Below are positions 1 through 11,468 of a DNA stretch of 64,000 bases, in pieces. Each line of letters begins with the position of its first letter. The first letter of the stretch is position 1. The notes beneath the pieces are model-generated. The model was not told the DNA's origin and ran no database searches. It worked only from the letters and a program-made list of their open reading frames with translations. The translations under genes were made by a program, and so were the position numbers. Source of the DNA: Pseudocitrobacter faecalis (lineage in GTDB: Bacteria > Pseudomonadota > Gammaproteobacteria > Enterobacterales > Enterobacteriaceae); the NCBI GenBank assembly GCA_003315335.1, contig QNRL01000002.1, positions 62,001 through 126,000 of the forward strand, written 5' to 3'.

Positions 1-17
1 GCTTCTCCCTGAATGAG

Positions 18-50
18 AAAAAACCCGGTCACTTTCGCGCCGGGTTTTTT
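18..50 (-). terminator. Rho-independent terminator after mukB
   Basis: An inverted repeat AACCCGG/CCGGGTT is flanked by A and T runs on both sides, so it can end transcription from either direction. It lies 18 bp beyond the mukB stop codon and most likely closes the cmoM-mukFEB operon. Confidence 0.8.
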
Positions 51-67
51 ATTTACGCCCTTTTACA

Positions 68-3000
68 TCAGGAGGCGTCAGCCGTTCCCGGTAGCGTCTC
101 TGGAAGTTGCGCGGCAAACCCTCGCAGCCCCACCACATGAACGTGCTCGTGATTGCCAACCACTTTACGCACCAGTTTATAGGTGGTGCCTTTTTCCGGG
201 CTGATATTCTCTGGCGCCGCAATAATCAGCTGCATTTCCAGACGTTCGCACAGCTCGAACAGCGTGGCGATAGAACGGGCATCCAAACGCGCCGCTTCAT
301 CGAGGAACAGCAGACGACACGGCGAGAGGTCTTTTCCGCGCAGGCGACGCGCTTCATCTTCCCAGCTCTGTACCACCATCACCAGAATCGACATCCCGGT
401 ACCAATCGCTTCACCGGTTGAGAGCGCGCCCGATTCCGCACGCAACCAGCCATCGGAACCACGGTTGACTTCCACTTCCATCTCAAGATAGCTGCGGTAA
501 TCAAGCAGTTCTTCGCCAATGGTTTGCGGCGTGCGCTGGCCCATATCGATTTGCGGATTAAGGCGTGAATAGAGCTTCGCCAGCGCTTCGGAGAAGGTCA
601 GACGGTTACTGTTAAACAGATCCTGATGCTGTTCGTGCTGCTCAGAAAGCACATTCAGCAGCGTCGAGTGCGTTTCACGCACGTTAACGTTCAGACGCAC
701 GCTGTTAACCTGACCAAACGACACGCTCTGCAGCCCCTGGTTCAGTTGACGAATACGGTTCTGCTCGCGCTGAATGGTTTTGCGAATGATGTTGGCCACG
801 CTGCGAGAGCTGATCGCCAGTTTCTGTTCACGTCCGGTCAGTTCTTCAGTCAGACGGCTCAGTTCGATTTCCATCTGTTCGATGGCTTCAACCGGATCAT
901 CGGTGCGAATAATATCCTGACGGATACGCTCGCGCAGATGCTGGTACACCGCCACGAAGAACTGAATTTTACGTTCCGGGCGTTTCGGATCTTCCGACAT
1001 ACGTAGCACATCGCGCAGATGTTCGTTATCCGCTACCGCCAGACGCAACGCCCCCAACGCTTTATCCGACATCGAACGCAGGTCATCGGCAGAAAGATAC
1101 GCCAGCTCGCGGCGGTGCAGACGACGTTCTACGCCGTTGTCTTTCACCAGACGCATCACCGCGCACCAGCCGGCTTTCGCGCTCACGACCTGCTCGCGCA
1201 TTTCCAGATAATCACGTTCCAGCTTGCGCAGTTTGCGGGTCAGGTTGTCCATTTCCGCTTCGCAGAAGGTCAGTGCTTTTTCCAGCTGATTACGACGCGC
1301 GCGGTTGTTGCTTAACTGCGCGTGCAGTTCATCGCGGCGAATACGCGCACGCTCTTCCGCCCCGCTGTCGGCGCGAACGCCAATATCCTGCAACTCTTTG
1401 TAGAGATCGTTAAGCAGTTCTTTCTTGGTGTCGTAAGAACTTTTCAGCGACGCCAGCACCTGGCTGTACTGACTTAGCTGCGCGGCATGGGTACGCATCG
1501 CTTCACGGGCACGCGTACGCTCGCTTTCTGCCTGCTCCAGACGCTGGCGCAGTTTTTCGTTAAGATCGCTATTGCCGCTGAGCATCTCAGCGGAATCAGA
1601 GTAGCTGAAGTGTGCACGACGCTGCACCACTTCCGTCAGTGCAAACGCCTGCTGACGCGCTTCGCGCTGCACCTGCTGCGACCAGGCATAATCTTCTTTC
1701 AGTTGTTCAAACTGTTCCGGGTCACTCTGAAGCACGGAGACAACCGGCTCCAGTTTCGCCAGTTGGTTACCGTGCTGCTGAATAAAGCGTGCGGCTTCCT
1801 GCGCTTCGTCCAGGCGTTCCTGAATTTCATCGACGCGGTCTGCCAGCGTTTCATCGGCCAGCAGGCTCAGGCGCGGCAGCAGACGGTTGAGTTGAGCAAC
1901 GCCCTCCTTCGCCTGTTCAAACTGCGTACGCTGCTGCTGGTTGTCGCTTTCGTGCGTATTCAGCGCGCGTTCCAGCTCACCGCGACGGGTATTAAGCTTG
2001 CGAATTTCTGCTTCCGGGTCATCGTCAAACGCCACCGACAGATGGCTGCCGATAAAGCGGCTGAACGCCTGATGCAGGCGCTGGGTTTTCTGCACATCAA
2101 AGGAGAGCGTGGCGAAGCGCTCGGAAAGCACTTCACGCTCTGCATGCAGGGCCTCAATGCGGTTTTCACGCGCTGCACGTCCAAACAGCGGCAGGCTTGG
2201 GAAACGCGAATAACGCCACTGGCGATCGGCAATTTTCACCACCACCGCTTTTTCCAGCTCATCTACACTGAAGACGCTGTCATCGAACGACTGCGGGTCA
2301 CCTTCGATCAGATAGAGATCTTCCGGGCAATCTTCCAGCCCTTCAAGCTGCTCGGCGATCTGCGAGAGATCCGGCACCACAATCGCGTGACGCGACGGGC
2401 CATACAGCGCAGAGAAGTACGGTGCATCATCCAGACTGACATCGTCATAAATTTCAGACAGCAGCACGCCACCGAAACGTTCGGCCAGCGCGTTAAGACG
2501 CTGATCTTCGGAGCCGCCCGGCTGGCTTAAACGCTCGATCTCTTCATCGATTTCTCGTTTACGCGCGCCGACTTCATCACGCTCAACAATCGCTTCACGC
2601 TCGCGTTCCAGCAGTTGTTGCAGATATTCGGTGACATCGGAGCTGGACTCAAACTGCTCGCCGCTCTGTTCGCAGAGCTGGTTCAGGCTGTTCTGCGCCG
2701 CCAGCCACACCGGCGCGCGGTGCATCAGGGCGGAGATGCGCGATTGCAGCGTTTCCAGTTCCTGACGCAACGACATGCGCTGTTCGCTGGCGCTGGAGAC
2801 GCTGTCAGAGAGCGCGGAGATACGCGCTTCCAGTTCCTGATGCAGCGTTTCCAGGTCTTCAATATCGTAGTGTTTACCCTGACGTTTGCAGAATTCCGCC
2901 AGCAGACGCTCAGCTTCCTGCTGCTCACGCAAACGCTGTTCAAGCTCGTTCAGTCGGCCACGCAGAGACTGCGCCTGCTCGGCGAGGTGACGCTGATTGA

Positions 3001-4516
3001 CGCCGTCACGCAGTAATTCACGCGCCACGTTCCACGCTTCATCGCGGGCAACCGGGCCGTTAATGGCAACCACAATCTGGTAGGCCTGCTCAAACTGGCT
3101 GTGGGCGGTTTGCGCCACGCTCATTTTCTGTTCAAGGGAGAGCAGTTTTTCTGTGGCTTCCTGCTCTTTGGCCTGGAACGTTTCCAGCCATTCATCGGCG
3201 CTGTCAGGCGTCAGATCGGGTAGATGGCAAAGCTCTTTCGCGCGGGCCAGCGCTTGCTGCGCCTGATTGTACTGAATGGCGCGGGTTTGCTGCACGTCCA
3301 GCGCCTGCTGGTAGTCAGCGAGCTGACTTTTCAGCTCATCCACTTCCAGTTCAGCGGCTTCGGCGCGGGCTTCGTTCTCTTCCTGCTGCTCCGCCGCTTC
3401 AGCGACCACTTCGTTCTGTTCTTCAAGACGAACCTGTAACTCTTCTAAATCCGTTTCGTAACGCTCAATTTTTTCCTGCTGACGCAACGCGGTCTGCACC
3501 AGATTCAGGTGATCGCTTGCCGCCTGGTAATCGGCTTCCAGATCGCCTTCCGCACCGTTGTGCTCCTGCAGCTCGCGGGCCATGTCAACGTGCTTATACT
3601 GCTCCGCCGCCAGCTGCTGGCGAGAAGTAAACAGTTCGCGACGATACTCCAGCGCTTTATCCAGATGAATACGACGCTCATTGGCGTGGCGCATGTAGTC
3701 TGCCGCCACGTAATCTGTCGCTTCGGAAATCAGATGCTTAAACAGGTCACGGTCAGACTGGGTGACGCGAATCGCTTCCAGCGTCATGCGGTTTTCGCGC
3801 AGCGCGGCTTCCATATCCTGGAACGCTTTACGCACGCCGCTGTTTTCCGGCAGCAAATAGTCGCGCAGAGAACGGGTGATAGCGCTGGAGATCCCACCGT
3901 ACAGCGAGGCTTCAATCAGGCGATAGAACTTGCTACGGTCTGATGCGGAACGCAGACGACGAGCGACGATGCCCAGATCGAACATCAGCGAGTGGTAGTC
4001 GGTTATCGAGTTAAACTGTTTGAACTGCACGCCTTCGATGGCTTCAAGCTTATCTTTCAACTCCTGCAGGGTCAGCACGCGCGCCTGACGCTCGTTGAGC
4101 GTTTCGGTGAGCAGCGACGTCGGCTGCATAGAGGTCGGCAGCCCCTGAATGGCGAACGGTTTGATGTCAACTTTACGGTCGCGCCCGGCGACCTGTTGCA
4201 AACGTACACCCACCACCACGCGCTGATGGCGCGAGTTCATGACGTCCAGCACTGAGTAACAGACCCCCGCCTTCAGCTTACCGTGAAGGCCTTTATCGCG
4301 CGAGCCGCTGGTCGCGCCCGCTTCGGTGGTGTTACGGAAGTGCAGCAGAGTAAGGTCAGGGATCAACGCCGTGACGAATGCCGCCATGGTAGTGGATTTC
4401 CCTGCCCCGTTCCCGCCCGACAGGGTGGTGACTAATTCATCAAGGTCAAAGGTACGGGCGAAGAACCCGTTCCAGTTAATCAGCGTTAGCGAACGAAATT
4501 TACCGCGATCGATCAT
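68..4516 (-). CDS. mukB: Chromosome partition protein MukB (SMC-like condensin ATPase)
   Basis: MukB is the SMC-like subunit of the MukBEF condensin, which compacts and helps segregate the nucleoid and binds topoisomerase IV. The 1482-residue length matches the E. coli protein. A Walker A motif GGNGAGKST lies at about residues 34-42. Long glutamate/glutamine-rich coiled coils follow, interrupted by a hinge near the middle. The C-terminal head carries the ABC signature region ([11 protein letters not shown]) and Walker B ([11 protein letters not shown]). The start codon overlaps the mukE stop by one base (TAATG), so the two are translationally coupled. It is the last gene of cmoM-mukF-mukE-mukB. 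Confidence 0.97.
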   Translation of the reverse strand: MIDRGKFRSLTLINWNGFFARTFDLDELVTTLSGGNGAGKSTTMAAFVTALIPDLTLLHFRNTTEAGATSGSRDKGLHGKLKAGVCYSVLDVMNSRHQRVVVGVRLQQVAGRDRKVDIKPFAIQGLPTSMQPTSLLTETLNERQARVLTLQELKDKLEAIEGVQFKQFNSITDYHSLMFDLGIVARRLRSASDRSKFYRLIEASLYGGISSAITRSLRDYLLPENSGVRKAFQDMEAALRENRMTLEAIRVTQSDRDLFKHLISEATDYVAADYMRHANERRIHLDKALEYRRELFTSRQQLAAEQYKHVDMARELQEHNGAEGDLEADYQAASDHLNLVQTALRQQEKIERYETDLEELQVRLEEQNEVVAEAAEQQEENEARAEAAELEVDELKSQLADYQQALDVQQTRAIQYNQAQQALARAKELCHLPDLTPDSADEWLETFQAKEQEATEKLLSLEQKMSVAQTAHSQFEQAYQIVVAINGPVARDEAWNVARELLRDGVNQRHLAEQAQSLRGRLNELEQRLREQQEAERLLAEFCKRQGKHYDIEDLETLHQELEARISALSDSVSSASEQRMSLRQELETLQSRISALMHRAPVWLAAQNSLNQLCEQSGEQFESSSDVTEYLQQLLEREREAIVERDEVGARKREIDEEIERLSQPGGSEDQRLNALAERFGGVLLSEIYDDVSLDDAPYFSALYGPSRHAIVVPDLSQIAEQLEGLEDCPEDLYLIEGDPQSFDDSVFSVDELEKAVVVKIADRQWRYSRFPSLPLFGRAARENRIEALHAEREVLSERFATLSFDVQKTQRLHQAFSRFIGSHLSVAFDDDPEAEIRKLNTRRGELERALNTHESDNQQQRTQFEQAKEGVAQLNRLLPRLSLLADETLADRVDEIQERLDEAQEAARFIQQHGNQLAKLEPVVSVLQSDPEQFEQLKEDYAWSQQVQREARQQAFALTEVVQRRAHFSYSDSAEMLSGNSDLNEKLRQRLEQAESERTRAREAMRTHAAQLSQYSQVLASLKSSYDTKKELLNDLYKELQDIGVRADSGAEERARIRRDELHAQLSNNRARRNQLEKALTFCEAEMDNLTRKLRKLERDYLEMREQVVSAKAGWCAVMRLVKDNGVERRLHRRELAYLSADDLRSMSDKALGALRLAVADNEHLRDVLRMSEDPKRPERKIQFFVAVYQHLRERIRQDIIRTDDPVEAIEQMEIELSRLTEELTGREQKLAISSRSVANIIRKTIQREQNRIRQLNQGLQSVSFGQVNSVRLNVNVRETHSTLLNVLSEQHEQHQDLFNSNRLTFSEALAKLYSRLNPQIDMGQRTPQTIGEELLDYRSYLEMEVEVNRGSDGWLRAESGALSTGEAIGTGMSILVMVVQSWEDEARRLRGKDLSPCRLLFLDEAARLDARSIATLFELCERLEMQLIIAAPENISPEKGTTYKLVRKVVGNHEHVHVVGLRGFAAQLPETLPGTADAS

Positions 4517-5220
4517 TACTCTTCCTCCCCGCTATCCGGCTGATTGTCTTCATTCTCATCATTGAGTTGCAGATGGTTTTCAATCGCCATCGCTTCGCCG
4601 TCGCGGATCATCCGCAGTTGCGCTTCACGCGCATCGTCGCCCGAACGCACGTCAGCGCCGAAGCGGAACACGGATTCGGTGATGCGGAATTTACTGCTGT
4701 CATGGCCCATGAACCACACCATACCCAGACGGCGCAGACGGTTCAGGGACGAACGGACTTTTTCCTGTAGCTTCTGACGATCCAGGTCAGAACCGGTGGA
4801 GCGGTTGTTCACCAGCTTCAGCAGTTTGGCTTCATCCGCCAGCGCAAGAAGCTCGTCGTAGAGCTCCTGCTGAGTGAAAATTCCCTCGTTTGCCAGGCGC
4901 TCCGGGCTCAGATAGAGGTAGCAGAGAATTTTGCCGACCATCATATCCAGCTCGGACAATACCGAGCGCGGAATCAACGTGGTGGAACGCGGACGCAGAT
5001 AGAAAAACCCTTCCGGAGCGCGAATCAGCTCAACGTTATAACGCGCATAAAACTCTTCCAGATATTCCTGGAAATCCATCAAAAAGGCGTGATTATCCAG
5101 CTCATCCAGACCGATATGCCGACCCGCACGCAACGCGCTATCCAGCGCCGGAAAAATAGGATTGGCCAGGGCCTGCGCCAGTTTTACTGGCATCACTTGT
5201 TCAATATTTGTCGATGACAT
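4516..5220 (-). CDS. mukE: Chromosome partition protein MukE
   Basis: MukE is the kite-type accessory subunit that bridges MukF and the MukB heads. The chosen start gives [12 protein letters not shown] and 234 residues, the usual length. A longer reading frame exists upstream but would lie inside mukF and add 25 unconserved residues. The gene overlaps the end of mukF by 20 bp and mukB by one base, as expected for fixed-ratio subunits made from one mRNA. The acidic C-terminal tail (DSGEEE) is typical of the family. Confidence 0.96.
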   Translation of the reverse strand: MSSTNIEQVMPVKLAQALANPIFPALDSALRAGRHIGLDELDNHAFLMDFQEYLEEFYARYNVELIRAPEGFFYLRPRSTTLIPRSVLSELDMMVGKILCYLYLSPERLANEGIFTQQELYDELLALADEAKLLKLVNNRSTGSDLDRQKLQEKVRSSLNRLRRLGMVWFMGHDSSKFRITESVFRFGADVRSGDDAREAQLRMIRDGEAMAIENHLQLNDENEDNQPDSGEEE

Positions 5221-6523
5221 GCGCCTGTACCTTGGCTCCGTAATCATTAATTGGCTGCCATTTTGCTGGCAACCCGGTGAAATCTGCTTGTGCAAAGCCT
5301 AAACGAACCGCCTGATCGACCACAATACGCGCCACGTCGAAGTGACGCGCACGCGGGTACTGGAGCAGATACTCTTTAACCACCAGCCCCAGATCCAGCG
5401 GGATCGCTTTGGTTTTATAGACAGCAAGCTGCTCTTCGATCAGTGCCGCCAACTGTTCGCGGATTTCGTTAAACTCTTCGTACTCTAAGTCTGGCGGAAG
5501 TTCACCCATGACCTCTTCATCGCGCAGCGTCATCTCTTCATCACGCATATCCAGCAGACGATCGGCGCTGGCGTAGGTGAGCGCCCATGGTGCATCGAAG
5601 TAATTCTGCACCGACTGACGCAAACGCTGGGCAAAGACGCGGTTTTTATCCATATCAATAGCGGTACGGATAAATTTATGTACGTGGCGATCGTAGCCAA
5701 TCCACAGGTCAATCGCCTGCTGACCCCAGCTCACAATGCGGTCGAGCTTATTCTGCAAATCGAACACTAAATGGTCGACAAAGTGCAAATGATCGTGGCT
5801 GAGCGTCGCATCCTGAATACGCAACAGGTTAGCCTGTAGCTTATCGCCCGCCGCGTCCAGCGTATCCTGCAGTTCACGCAGTGTGCCGGACGTTTCAGAG
5901 AGCAGCATTTCGCAGCTGGAGATCGCCGCGCGCCAGTCTTTATTCAGCAACTGGGCAATATCATCTTTAACCGACTGCTGCTGCTCATCCATGATGCGCT
6001 GCGTCAGGTCGATGCTGTCGAAAATCTCGGCCACCGAGTATTTCAGCGGCGCATAGACGTTACGGTGCCAGTGGAACTCATCACCGCCTTCCGCTGCCGC
6101 ATCGGCGGCGCGTTTCAGCTCACTGGCCACGATCGATAACTGCATTGAAAGGCGCAGGGTCGAGAATTCGCGTTGGCGGATGTAATAATCGGTAATACCG
6201 ATCCCAAGCGGCGTCAGGCGATAAATAGCATTGCCTTCGGTCACTTCGCTGGTAAAGCGGTTCAGCAGACGTTGGCGTACCAAATCGTTAATCGCGTTAT
6301 TGGCACGCGTACTGATGGTTTCACTGGTTTGCTCAAACGCATCACTCACATGACGAAACGCGTCCACCAGCTCGCCTTCCGTCATTTCACCCTCCAGTCG
6401 CTCGCCGTTCAGCGTTGCGACAGCCAGCAAAAATGAGAGCCTGTCGACTGGAAGCGAGATGGCAAAATCATTTTTTCTGGCCCAGGCAACCAGTTCGGGG
6501 ACTGTCTGGGAAAATTCACTCAT
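5201..6523 (-). CDS. mukF: Chromosome partition protein MukF (kleisin)
   Basis: MukF is the kleisin of MukBEF. It dimerises through its N-terminal winged-helix and helical part, binds MukE with its middle region, and links the MukB head and neck. The 440 residues equal the E. coli length, and the N-terminus [19 protein letters not shown] is typical. It starts 3 bp after the cmoM stop codon and overlaps mukE at its end, so it sits inside a tightly packed operon. Confidence 0.97.
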   Translation of the reverse strand: MSEFSQTVPELVAWARKNDFAISLPVDRLSFLLAVATLNGERLEGEMTEGELVDAFRHVSDAFEQTSETISTRANNAINDLVRQRLLNRFTSEVTEGNAIYRLTPLGIGITDYYIRQREFSTLRLSMQLSIVASELKRAADAAAEGGDEFHWHRNVYAPLKYSVAEIFDSIDLTQRIMDEQQQSVKDDIAQLLNKDWRAAISSCEMLLSETSGTLRELQDTLDAAGDKLQANLLRIQDATLSHDHLHFVDHLVFDLQNKLDRIVSWGQQAIDLWIGYDRHVHKFIRTAIDMDKNRVFAQRLRQSVQNYFDAPWALTYASADRLLDMRDEEMTLRDEEVMGELPPDLEYEEFNEIREQLAALIEEQLAVYKTKAIPLDLGLVVKEYLLQYPRARHFDVARIVVDQAVRLGFAQADFTGLPAKWQPINDYGAKVQAHVIDKY

Positions 6524-6526
6524 AGT

Positions 6527-7306
6527 TTATCCTTGCTTCTGCGGCTTCAGCGCGGTGACATGAATATAGCGCCCCAGGCTAATGTAAGGCTCCTGACGGC
6601 AATAGCGCGTCTCTAATTCCAGTAACATCTCATAGCTGTCATGCTGCCGATGTTTTTCGCGCAGATAATCATGAAACACTCGCACGCCGGTTTTCCCGGT
6701 GACCTGCCAGCCGGCGTCTTCCAGCCAGCCGTAGACCTGTTGCGGATCGCGCGGGTAGTTCGGCGATAACGTCCGCTTTTTCTTTTTCGGCATTCCGATC
6801 ATGACATAGTCAAAATTACCGGCCACCATGTTATGCATCAACAAGCCGTTTGCATTGTAGAACATTAACGATAATGCGCCGCCCGGACGCAGGACAGACC
6901 ATAACGCATTCAGCGCATCTTTCGGTTCCGCCACCCACTCCAGCACAGCATGAAACAATATCAGATCAACCGGGGTTTCCAAATGGTGAGCCACATCCTG
7001 AACCGCGCATTGTATGAAATGCATGTTGTCGCTCACACCTTTATCGCTGGCAGCCTGTTTTGCGCGGGCGATCATTTCTGCGGAAAGATCGCACAGAATC
7101 ACCTCATGACCGCGCTCGGCCATTTTAATCGCCGTCTGGCCTTCCCCACCACCAGCATCCAGTACGCGCAGCGGGCGAGAATCAAAAGTTTCCAGTAGCC
7201 GGTCGAGATCCTGCCACAAAATGGCCTGACGCAACTGCCCTTTGGTTGTGCCATAGATATTGCGCGAAAATTTTTCCGCGATGTCATCAAAATTGCGATC
7301 CTGCAC
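6527..7306 (-). CDS. cmoM: tRNA 5-carboxymethoxyuridine methyltransferase CmoM
   Basis: CmoM (formerly SmtA) uses S-adenosylmethionine to methylate cmo5U at wobble position 34 of certain tRNAs, giving mcmo5U. The class I methyltransferase SAM-binding loop is visible as LDAGGGEGQTA at residues 49-59. The length of 259 is within two residues of E. coli. It is the first gene of the muk operon and is divergent from elyC; the promoter should lie in the gap of about 120 bp between them. Confidence 0.95.
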   Translation of the reverse strand: MQDRNFDDIAEKFSRNIYGTTKGQLRQAILWQDLDRLLETFDSRPLRVLDAGGGEGQTAIKMAERGHEVILCDLSAEMIARAKQAASDKGVSDNMHFIQCAVQDVAHHLETPVDLILFHAVLEWVAEPKDALNALWSVLRPGGALSLMFYNANGLLMHNMVAGNFDYVMIGMPKKKKRTLSPNYPRDPQQVYGWLEDAGWQVTGKTGVRVFHDYLREKHRQHDSYEMLLELETRYCRQEPYISLGRYIHVTALKPQKQG

Positions 7307-7428
7307 AGGACGACCTCACTCGCCAACAACAAGGCGGCTATTTTGTCACACCCACGGCGATAATGAAGCTATCTGGTGTAATATCCCTGCGTTGATCCAC
7401 TTAGATGGTTAAAAAAGGACCCATTCAG

Positions 7429-8208
7429 ATGCTTTTTATGCTGAAAAAGTATATTGGCGGGATGATGCTGCCACTGCCGCTCCTGCTTTTACTGACGGGG
7501 CTAGGATTATTCCTGGTTTGGTTTACGCGTTTTCAAAAGACGGGCAAAACGGCAATCACGGTTGGCTGGCTCCTGTTATTGCTATTAAGCCTGCAGCCCG
7601 TTGCCGATGGGTTACTTAAACCGATTGAAGATAAATATCCCACCTGGCGCGGTGAGCAACGCGTTGAATATATCGTGGTACTGGGCGGCGGATACACATG
7701 GAACCCGCACTGGGCGCCCAGCTCAAACCTGATAAATAATAGTCTGCCGCGCCTGAATGAAGGGATTCGACTGTGGCAGGCCAATCCGGGATCTAAAATG
7801 ATCTTCACTGGAGCACGCGCGTTGACCAACCCGGTCAGCACCGGTGAAGCCGGCGCACGCGTGGCGGAGAGCCTCGGCGTGCCGCGAAACGACATTATCG
7901 TCCTTGATACACCGAAAGATACCGAGGAAGAAGCCGCCGCAGTGAAGGCCGCAATTGGCGATGCACCGTTCCTGCTGGTAACCTCCGCCTCGCATCTGCC
8001 GCGCGCAATGATTTTCTTCCAGCATGCGGGGCTGCATCCCCTTCCCGCCCCCGCCAACCAGTTGGCGATCGAATCGCCGCTCAACCCATGGGAGAAAGCG
8101 ATCCCGTCCCCGGTCTGGCTGATGCACAGCGATCGCGTCGTCTATGAAACGCTTGGGCGAATCTGGCAGTGGCTGAAAGGCATTTCAGGAGAGCCAGGGA
8201 AGGAGTGA
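7429..8208 (+). CDS. elyC: Envelope biogenesis factor ElyC (DUF218)
   Basis: ElyC is an inner-membrane protein with a periplasmic DUF218 domain. In E. coli it is needed for normal peptidoglycan synthesis at low temperature and for undecaprenyl carrier lipid balance. Two membrane helices lie at about residues 11-31 and 38-55. The DUF218 core follows, with the loop VVLGGGYTWNP. I chose the ATG at 7429, which gives 259 residues and the MLFMLKK start, and has AAGGA nine bases upstream. An in-frame ATG at 7405 would add eight unconserved residues. The 3' end overlaps the convergent ycbJ by 24 bp. Confidence 0.92.
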   Translation: MLFMLKKYIGGMMLPLPLLLLLTGLGLFLVWFTRFQKTGKTAITVGWLLLLLLSLQPVADGLLKPIEDKYPTWRGEQRVEYIVVLGGGYTWNPHWAPSSNLINNSLPRLNEGIRLWQANPGSKMIFTGARALTNPVSTGEAGARVAESLGVPRNDIIVLDTPKDTEEEAAAVKAAIGDAPFLLVTSASHLPRAMIFFQHAGLHPLPAPANQLAIESPLNPWEKAIPSPVWLMHSDRVVYETLGRIWQWLKGISGEPGKE

Positions 8209-9078
8209 TTTCGCCGCCAGATCGAAATTCGCGCGATTAAACCGCCCGGTGTTCACCAACCGGGCGACTTCATCCCACATCAGGTAAAGCCAGCGCCGCC
8301 AGAGGAACGATTCCGCCACCGGTGCGCGCTGAAGATAGCGCCACAGTAGCCCTTCCGCATGACCGCTTTCGGTCAGGCGAAACAGTTCAAACTCGCGCGG
8401 CGCCCACAACATCGCCCCGGGGCCTACCATCGCCAGCAACTGATCGCTGCGTGCATCCTTCAACATGCTGCGTAACGTAAAATTACCGTGGATCAACACA
8501 CAGTTATCGTTAAACCCCTCGAACAGCGCAGGCAGGCACTCGCGGGTACGAAACAGAATACGTTTATCCTGCATCGTTAAACCCGTGTTGTGGTAAAGAT
8601 TCAGGGTACCCCACAGCACTTCAACGCGCTGGCGGTACCAGTATGGCCATAGATTTTCCTGAGTACTGTCGACAAACCCGACCAGTCCGCCGCTATCGTG
8701 ACGGTGCCAGGCCAGCAAACCTTCAACAATCTGATCTTTTAGCTGTTCCCAACGTTCCGGAGTACGGGCTGGCGCTTCGACCGGAACGCCGCGCAGGCGT
8801 TCGAGCAGGAGGACGTCCGGGCCGGGATGTTCTTCGTGGGTCATGACGCCGTAAACGATGGGCATTCGCACCGTGCCGCTACGGGCGAGCATGGAGATTT
8901 TCCATGCCAGCTGACGGGCAAGCCCGGGTGTAGTGAAGCTTCTGGCGAGTAAAGGTAGCGGATTGCCGTGGGCGTCATACAGTGACCACAGCGCGGTATC
9001 AGCCTTCTCGTTGATACATTCCACCCGACTGAGTTTTTCTCCCAGAAGGTGGCTTAGTTCGGCGCGCAGTTGTTCCAT
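8185..9078 (-). CDS. ycbJ: YcbJ, kinase-like (aminoglycoside phosphotransferase fold) protein of unknown role
   Basis: The 297-residue product matches YcbJ in length. The sequence HGNFTLRSM at residues 197-205 resembles the HGDxxxxN catalytic loop of aminoglycoside/choline kinase-like phosphotransferases, but Asn replaces the usual catalytic Asp, so phosphotransfer is uncertain. It is convergent with elyC and follows kdsB on the same strand after 140 bp, where it probably has its own promoter. The substrate is unknown. Confidence 0.85.
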   Translation of the reverse strand: MEQLRAELSHLLGEKLSRVECINEKADTALWSLYDAHGNPLPLLARSFTTPGLARQLAWKISMLARSGTVRMPIVYGVMTHEEHPGPDVLLLERLRGVPVEAPARTPERWEQLKDQIVEGLLAWHRHDSGGLVGFVDSTQENLWPYWYRQRVEVLWGTLNLYHNTGLTMQDKRILFRTRECLPALFEGFNDNCVLIHGNFTLRSMLKDARSDQLLAMVGPGAMLWAPREFELFRLTESGHAEGLLWRYLQRAPVAESFLWRRWLYLMWDEVARLVNTGRFNRANFDLAAKSLLPWLS

Positions 9079-9092
9079 TTCAGGTTGCCCCC

Positions 9093-9112
9093 ATAAAAGC
9101 TACTGCTTTTAT
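9093..9112 (-). promoter_or_regulatory. Inverted repeat just upstream of ycbJ
   Basis: ATAAAAGC and GCTTTTAT form a perfect 8-bp inverted repeat with a 4-base spacer, ending 15 bp before the ycbJ start codon. The minus strand reads TTATAAAAG here, which resembles a -10 element. It could be an operator or a short leader hairpin; I cannot tell which. Confidence 0.35.
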
Positions 9113-9191
9113 AATGAGCAAATGCAAGACAGATGTCACCGGATTAGATCAAAACCGTTACAGAAAACAGAAGAATACGTAGCGCTAAAGA

Positions 9192-9211
9192 GCCCCCGCG
9201 GACGCAGGGGC
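9192..9211 (-). terminator. Probable terminator after kdsB
   Basis: A GC-rich hairpin (GCCCC ... GGGGC arms) lies 8 bp beyond the kdsB stop codon, followed on the minus strand by a weak T-rich stretch (CTCTTTAG). It is a moderate candidate for the end of the lpxK-ycaQ-ycaR-kdsB transcript. Confidence 0.5.
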
Positions 9212-9218
9212 GAGAAGA

Positions 9219-9965
9219 TTACTTCATTTCCGCGCGTACGCGCTCCAGATCTTCCGGCGTATCGACGCCCGTACCCGGCACTTCCTCAGCAACAGCAACG
9301 TGAATTTTTTCGCCGTACCACAGCACGCGCAACTGTTCGAGCATTTCAATCTGCTCAAGCGGACTTGGTGCCCAGCCGACGTAGCGACGAATAAACCCGG
9401 CACGATAGCCATAGATTCCAATGTGACGAAGCAGAGAATCGCCTACCGTTTCACGGCTTTTCGCAAAGCGGTCGCGATCCCACGGGATGGTGGCGCGAGA
9501 GAAATAGAGCGCATAGCCCTCTTTATCCATCACAACTTTTACTGCATTCGGATTAAACGCTTCTTCCGCGTTGTCGATAGGTACCGCAAGTGTGGCCATA
9601 CCGGCTTTGCTGGCGGCGAGGTTCTCCGCCACCTGACGAATGATGACCGCCGGGATCATCGGCTCATCGCCCTGCACGTTCACGACGATAGTGTCATCGC
9701 TGAAACCGCATTTCTCGACCACTTCCGCCAGACGCTCGGTACCAGACTGATGGTCGGCACGGGTCATGCACACTTCACCGCCCGCCGCTTCTACGGCTTT
9801 CGCCACATCGGCATGGTCAGTCGCCACAATGATACGATCGGCGCCCGATTCACGCGCGCGTTCCAGCACGTGTACAATCATCGGCTTGCCATTGATATCC
9901 TGCAGCGGTTTACCTGGCAGACGTGTGGAAGCGAATCGCGCCGGGATAATAACGACAAAACTCAT
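9219..9965 (-). CDS. kdsB: CMP-KDO synthetase KdsB
   Basis: KdsB (3-deoxy-manno-octulosonate cytidylyltransferase) couples KDO to CTP, activating it for transfer to lipid A in the cytoplasm. The N-terminal nucleotide-binding motif [14 protein letters not shown] lies at residues 8-21. Metal-binding acidic residues are visible at D100 (VNVQGDEP) and D235 (GVDTPEDL). The length of 248 is that of E. coli. The start overlaps the ycaR stop by 4 bp (ATGA), so the two are coupled. Nearby lpxK and msbA belong to the same lipopolysaccharide pathway. Confidence 0.97.
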   Translation of the reverse strand: MSFVVIIPARFASTRLPGKPLQDINGKPMIVHVLERARESGADRIIVATDHADVAKAVEAAGGEVCMTRADHQSGTERLAEVVEKCGFSDDTIVVNVQGDEPMIPAVIIRQVAENLAASKAGMATLAVPIDNAEEAFNPNAVKVVMDKEGYALYFSRATIPWDRDRFAKSRETVGDSLLRHIGIYGYRAGFIRRYVGWAPSPLEQIEMLEQLRVLWYGEKIHVAVAEEVPGTGVDTPEDLERVRAEMK

Positions 9966-10144
9966 GGTCTGCTCTCTTCTGCCGCCAGCGGGCGGGCTTC
10001 ATGTTCTAACAAAACCGGGATCCCATCGCGGAACGGGAACGCCAGGTTATCAATCTTGCAAATCAGTTCCTGCTTATCCTGGCTGTAGTAGAGTTTGCCG
10101 TTACAAATTGGGCAGGCGATAATTTCTAATAAACGGTGATCCAT
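9962..10144 (-). CDS. ycaR: YcaR, Trm112-like small zinc-ribbon protein
   Basis: This 60-residue protein of the UPF0434/Trm112p-like family has a CPxC pair at residues 11-14 and a further Cys at about 28 (ELICK). I chose the ATG at 10144 ([12 protein letters not shown]). An in-frame start at 10183 would add 13 residues absent from the family. Its function is unknown in enterobacteria; Trm112-like domains often act as small partners of other enzymes. Its 4-bp overlap with kdsB suggests co-translation. Confidence 0.92.
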   Translation of the reverse strand: MDHRLLEIIACPICNGKLYYSQDKQELICKIDNLAFPFRDGIPVLLEHEARPLAAEESRP

Positions 10145-10197
10145 GGTTCCTCCTGATGCACCGGGTAGGCCTCGATGCAGCATATCATAGTGCCATC

Positions 10198-11427
10198 TCA
10201 GGCAACGTCAATTTCCCAGCCATCCCGCTGATGCAAAAAGAGCTTTTCCGGTAGCCGTTGCAGACGGATCCGGTTAGCGCCTTGCCAACGGGCAAAATCA
10301 TTCAGCGCCTGTTTCAGGCCTTTCTCAAGCGAGGCGCTCACGCGCGTGCCCTCTTCCAGATAAAGCGCGATAACCTCCAGCACACCCTCTTTGCGGTGCA
10401 TTTTGCTATCGATACGCCCTACCAGCTTACCCTGATGCAACAGCGGCAACACGAAATAGCCGTACTGACGTTTGGGCGCCGGGGTATAACACTCCAGCCG
10501 ATAGGAAAAATCAAAAAATTGCTCCGCGCGTTTACGATCCCACACGACAGGGTCGAAAGGAGAAAGCACCGCACTGTGTGTGGCGTTAAGTTTGCCTTCT
10601 GCCGCCAGCGCCAGTTGAGGCAGCAGATCGGTATGCACCCACATCTCACCCAGTTGCTCAACCCGTACGGGCACCACCTGCTGAGTGTCCTGCCAGCGTT
10701 TGAGCAGCGCGGGGAGATTGGGCTGACGCAGACGATAGTAATCCGCCAGCCACTGTGGACGGAATATCCCCAGACTACGCGCGCTATTTTCCAGCATCAA
10801 CGCTTCCGCGTCATTCTGCGAGAGCGCATGCAGTTCATCCTGCCAGCCTGGCATAACGCGATGCGTGAGGTCGTAGACGCGCTGAAAGTTGCGCCGCTCC
10901 ACCACCATCACTTTGCCTGCGGTAAACAACCCTTCCAGATGACGTTTGTGCGGTTTCCATTCCCACCAGCCGCTTGCGCCTTTGCGCGGGTGAACAAAAT
11001 CCGCAGAACGCACCGGGCCATTTTCAGCAATATGCGCGATAAGCGAGTCAATTTCGTCGGCATGTTCGGCCATCCATTCCGGATGGTATTTCCAGCCCAT
11101 ATTGTGCGGCGAGAGCATTTTGTGACGAACAAGCGGGAAATCGGATCGCGGTAAAAAACAGGCTTCGTGCGCCCAGTACTCCATCAGTTCACCCCGCACC
11201 AGCGCGTCATCCAGCCAGTGTTGCGGATAGGAGCCGAGGCGACTGAAGAGAACAAGGTAGGGGCTGCGGGCGACGACATTAATGGTATCGATTTGCAGCA
11301 GCGACATGCGCTGAATAGTCGCGAGAATATCCGCCGGTTTCGCCTGATGCCGTGGGCGTTTGAGTAACCCCTGCGCAGCAAGATGGAGATGGCGCGCGGC
11401 GCTGAGGGTCAAGTGCAACTCTGACAT
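10198..11427 (-). CDS. ycaQ: YcaQ/AlkX DNA glycosylase (HTH_42 family), crosslink repair
   Basis: YcaQ belongs to the HTH_42 winged-helix DNA glycosylases. E. coli YcaQ (AlkX) excises N7-alkylguanines and unhooks nitrogen-mustard interstrand crosslinks. The family motif is present as Q45-I46-D47 (LLQIDTIN). This is the Q-x-D form typical of AlkX, not the Q-x-Q form of AlkZ. The length is 409 against 410 in E. coli. It is embedded between lpxK and ycaR in the lipid A/KDO gene group without an obvious functional link. Confidence 0.92.
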   Translation of the reverse strand: MSELHLTLSAARHLHLAAQGLLKRPRHQAKPADILATIQRMSLLQIDTINVVARSPYLVLFSRLGSYPQHWLDDALVRGELMEYWAHEACFLPRSDFPLVRHKMLSPHNMGWKYHPEWMAEHADEIDSLIAHIAENGPVRSADFVHPRKGASGWWEWKPHKRHLEGLFTAGKVMVVERRNFQRVYDLTHRVMPGWQDELHALSQNDAEALMLENSARSLGIFRPQWLADYYRLRQPNLPALLKRWQDTQQVVPVRVEQLGEMWVHTDLLPQLALAAEGKLNATHSAVLSPFDPVVWDRKRAEQFFDFSYRLECYTPAPKRQYGYFVLPLLHQGKLVGRIDSKMHRKEGVLEVIALYLEEGTRVSASLEKGLKQALNDFARWQGANRIRLQRLPEKLFLHQRDGWEIDVA

Positions 11428-11468
11428 GTCACATCCCCATGTTCCGCTCCCGCGCCTTACCGTTTCGG

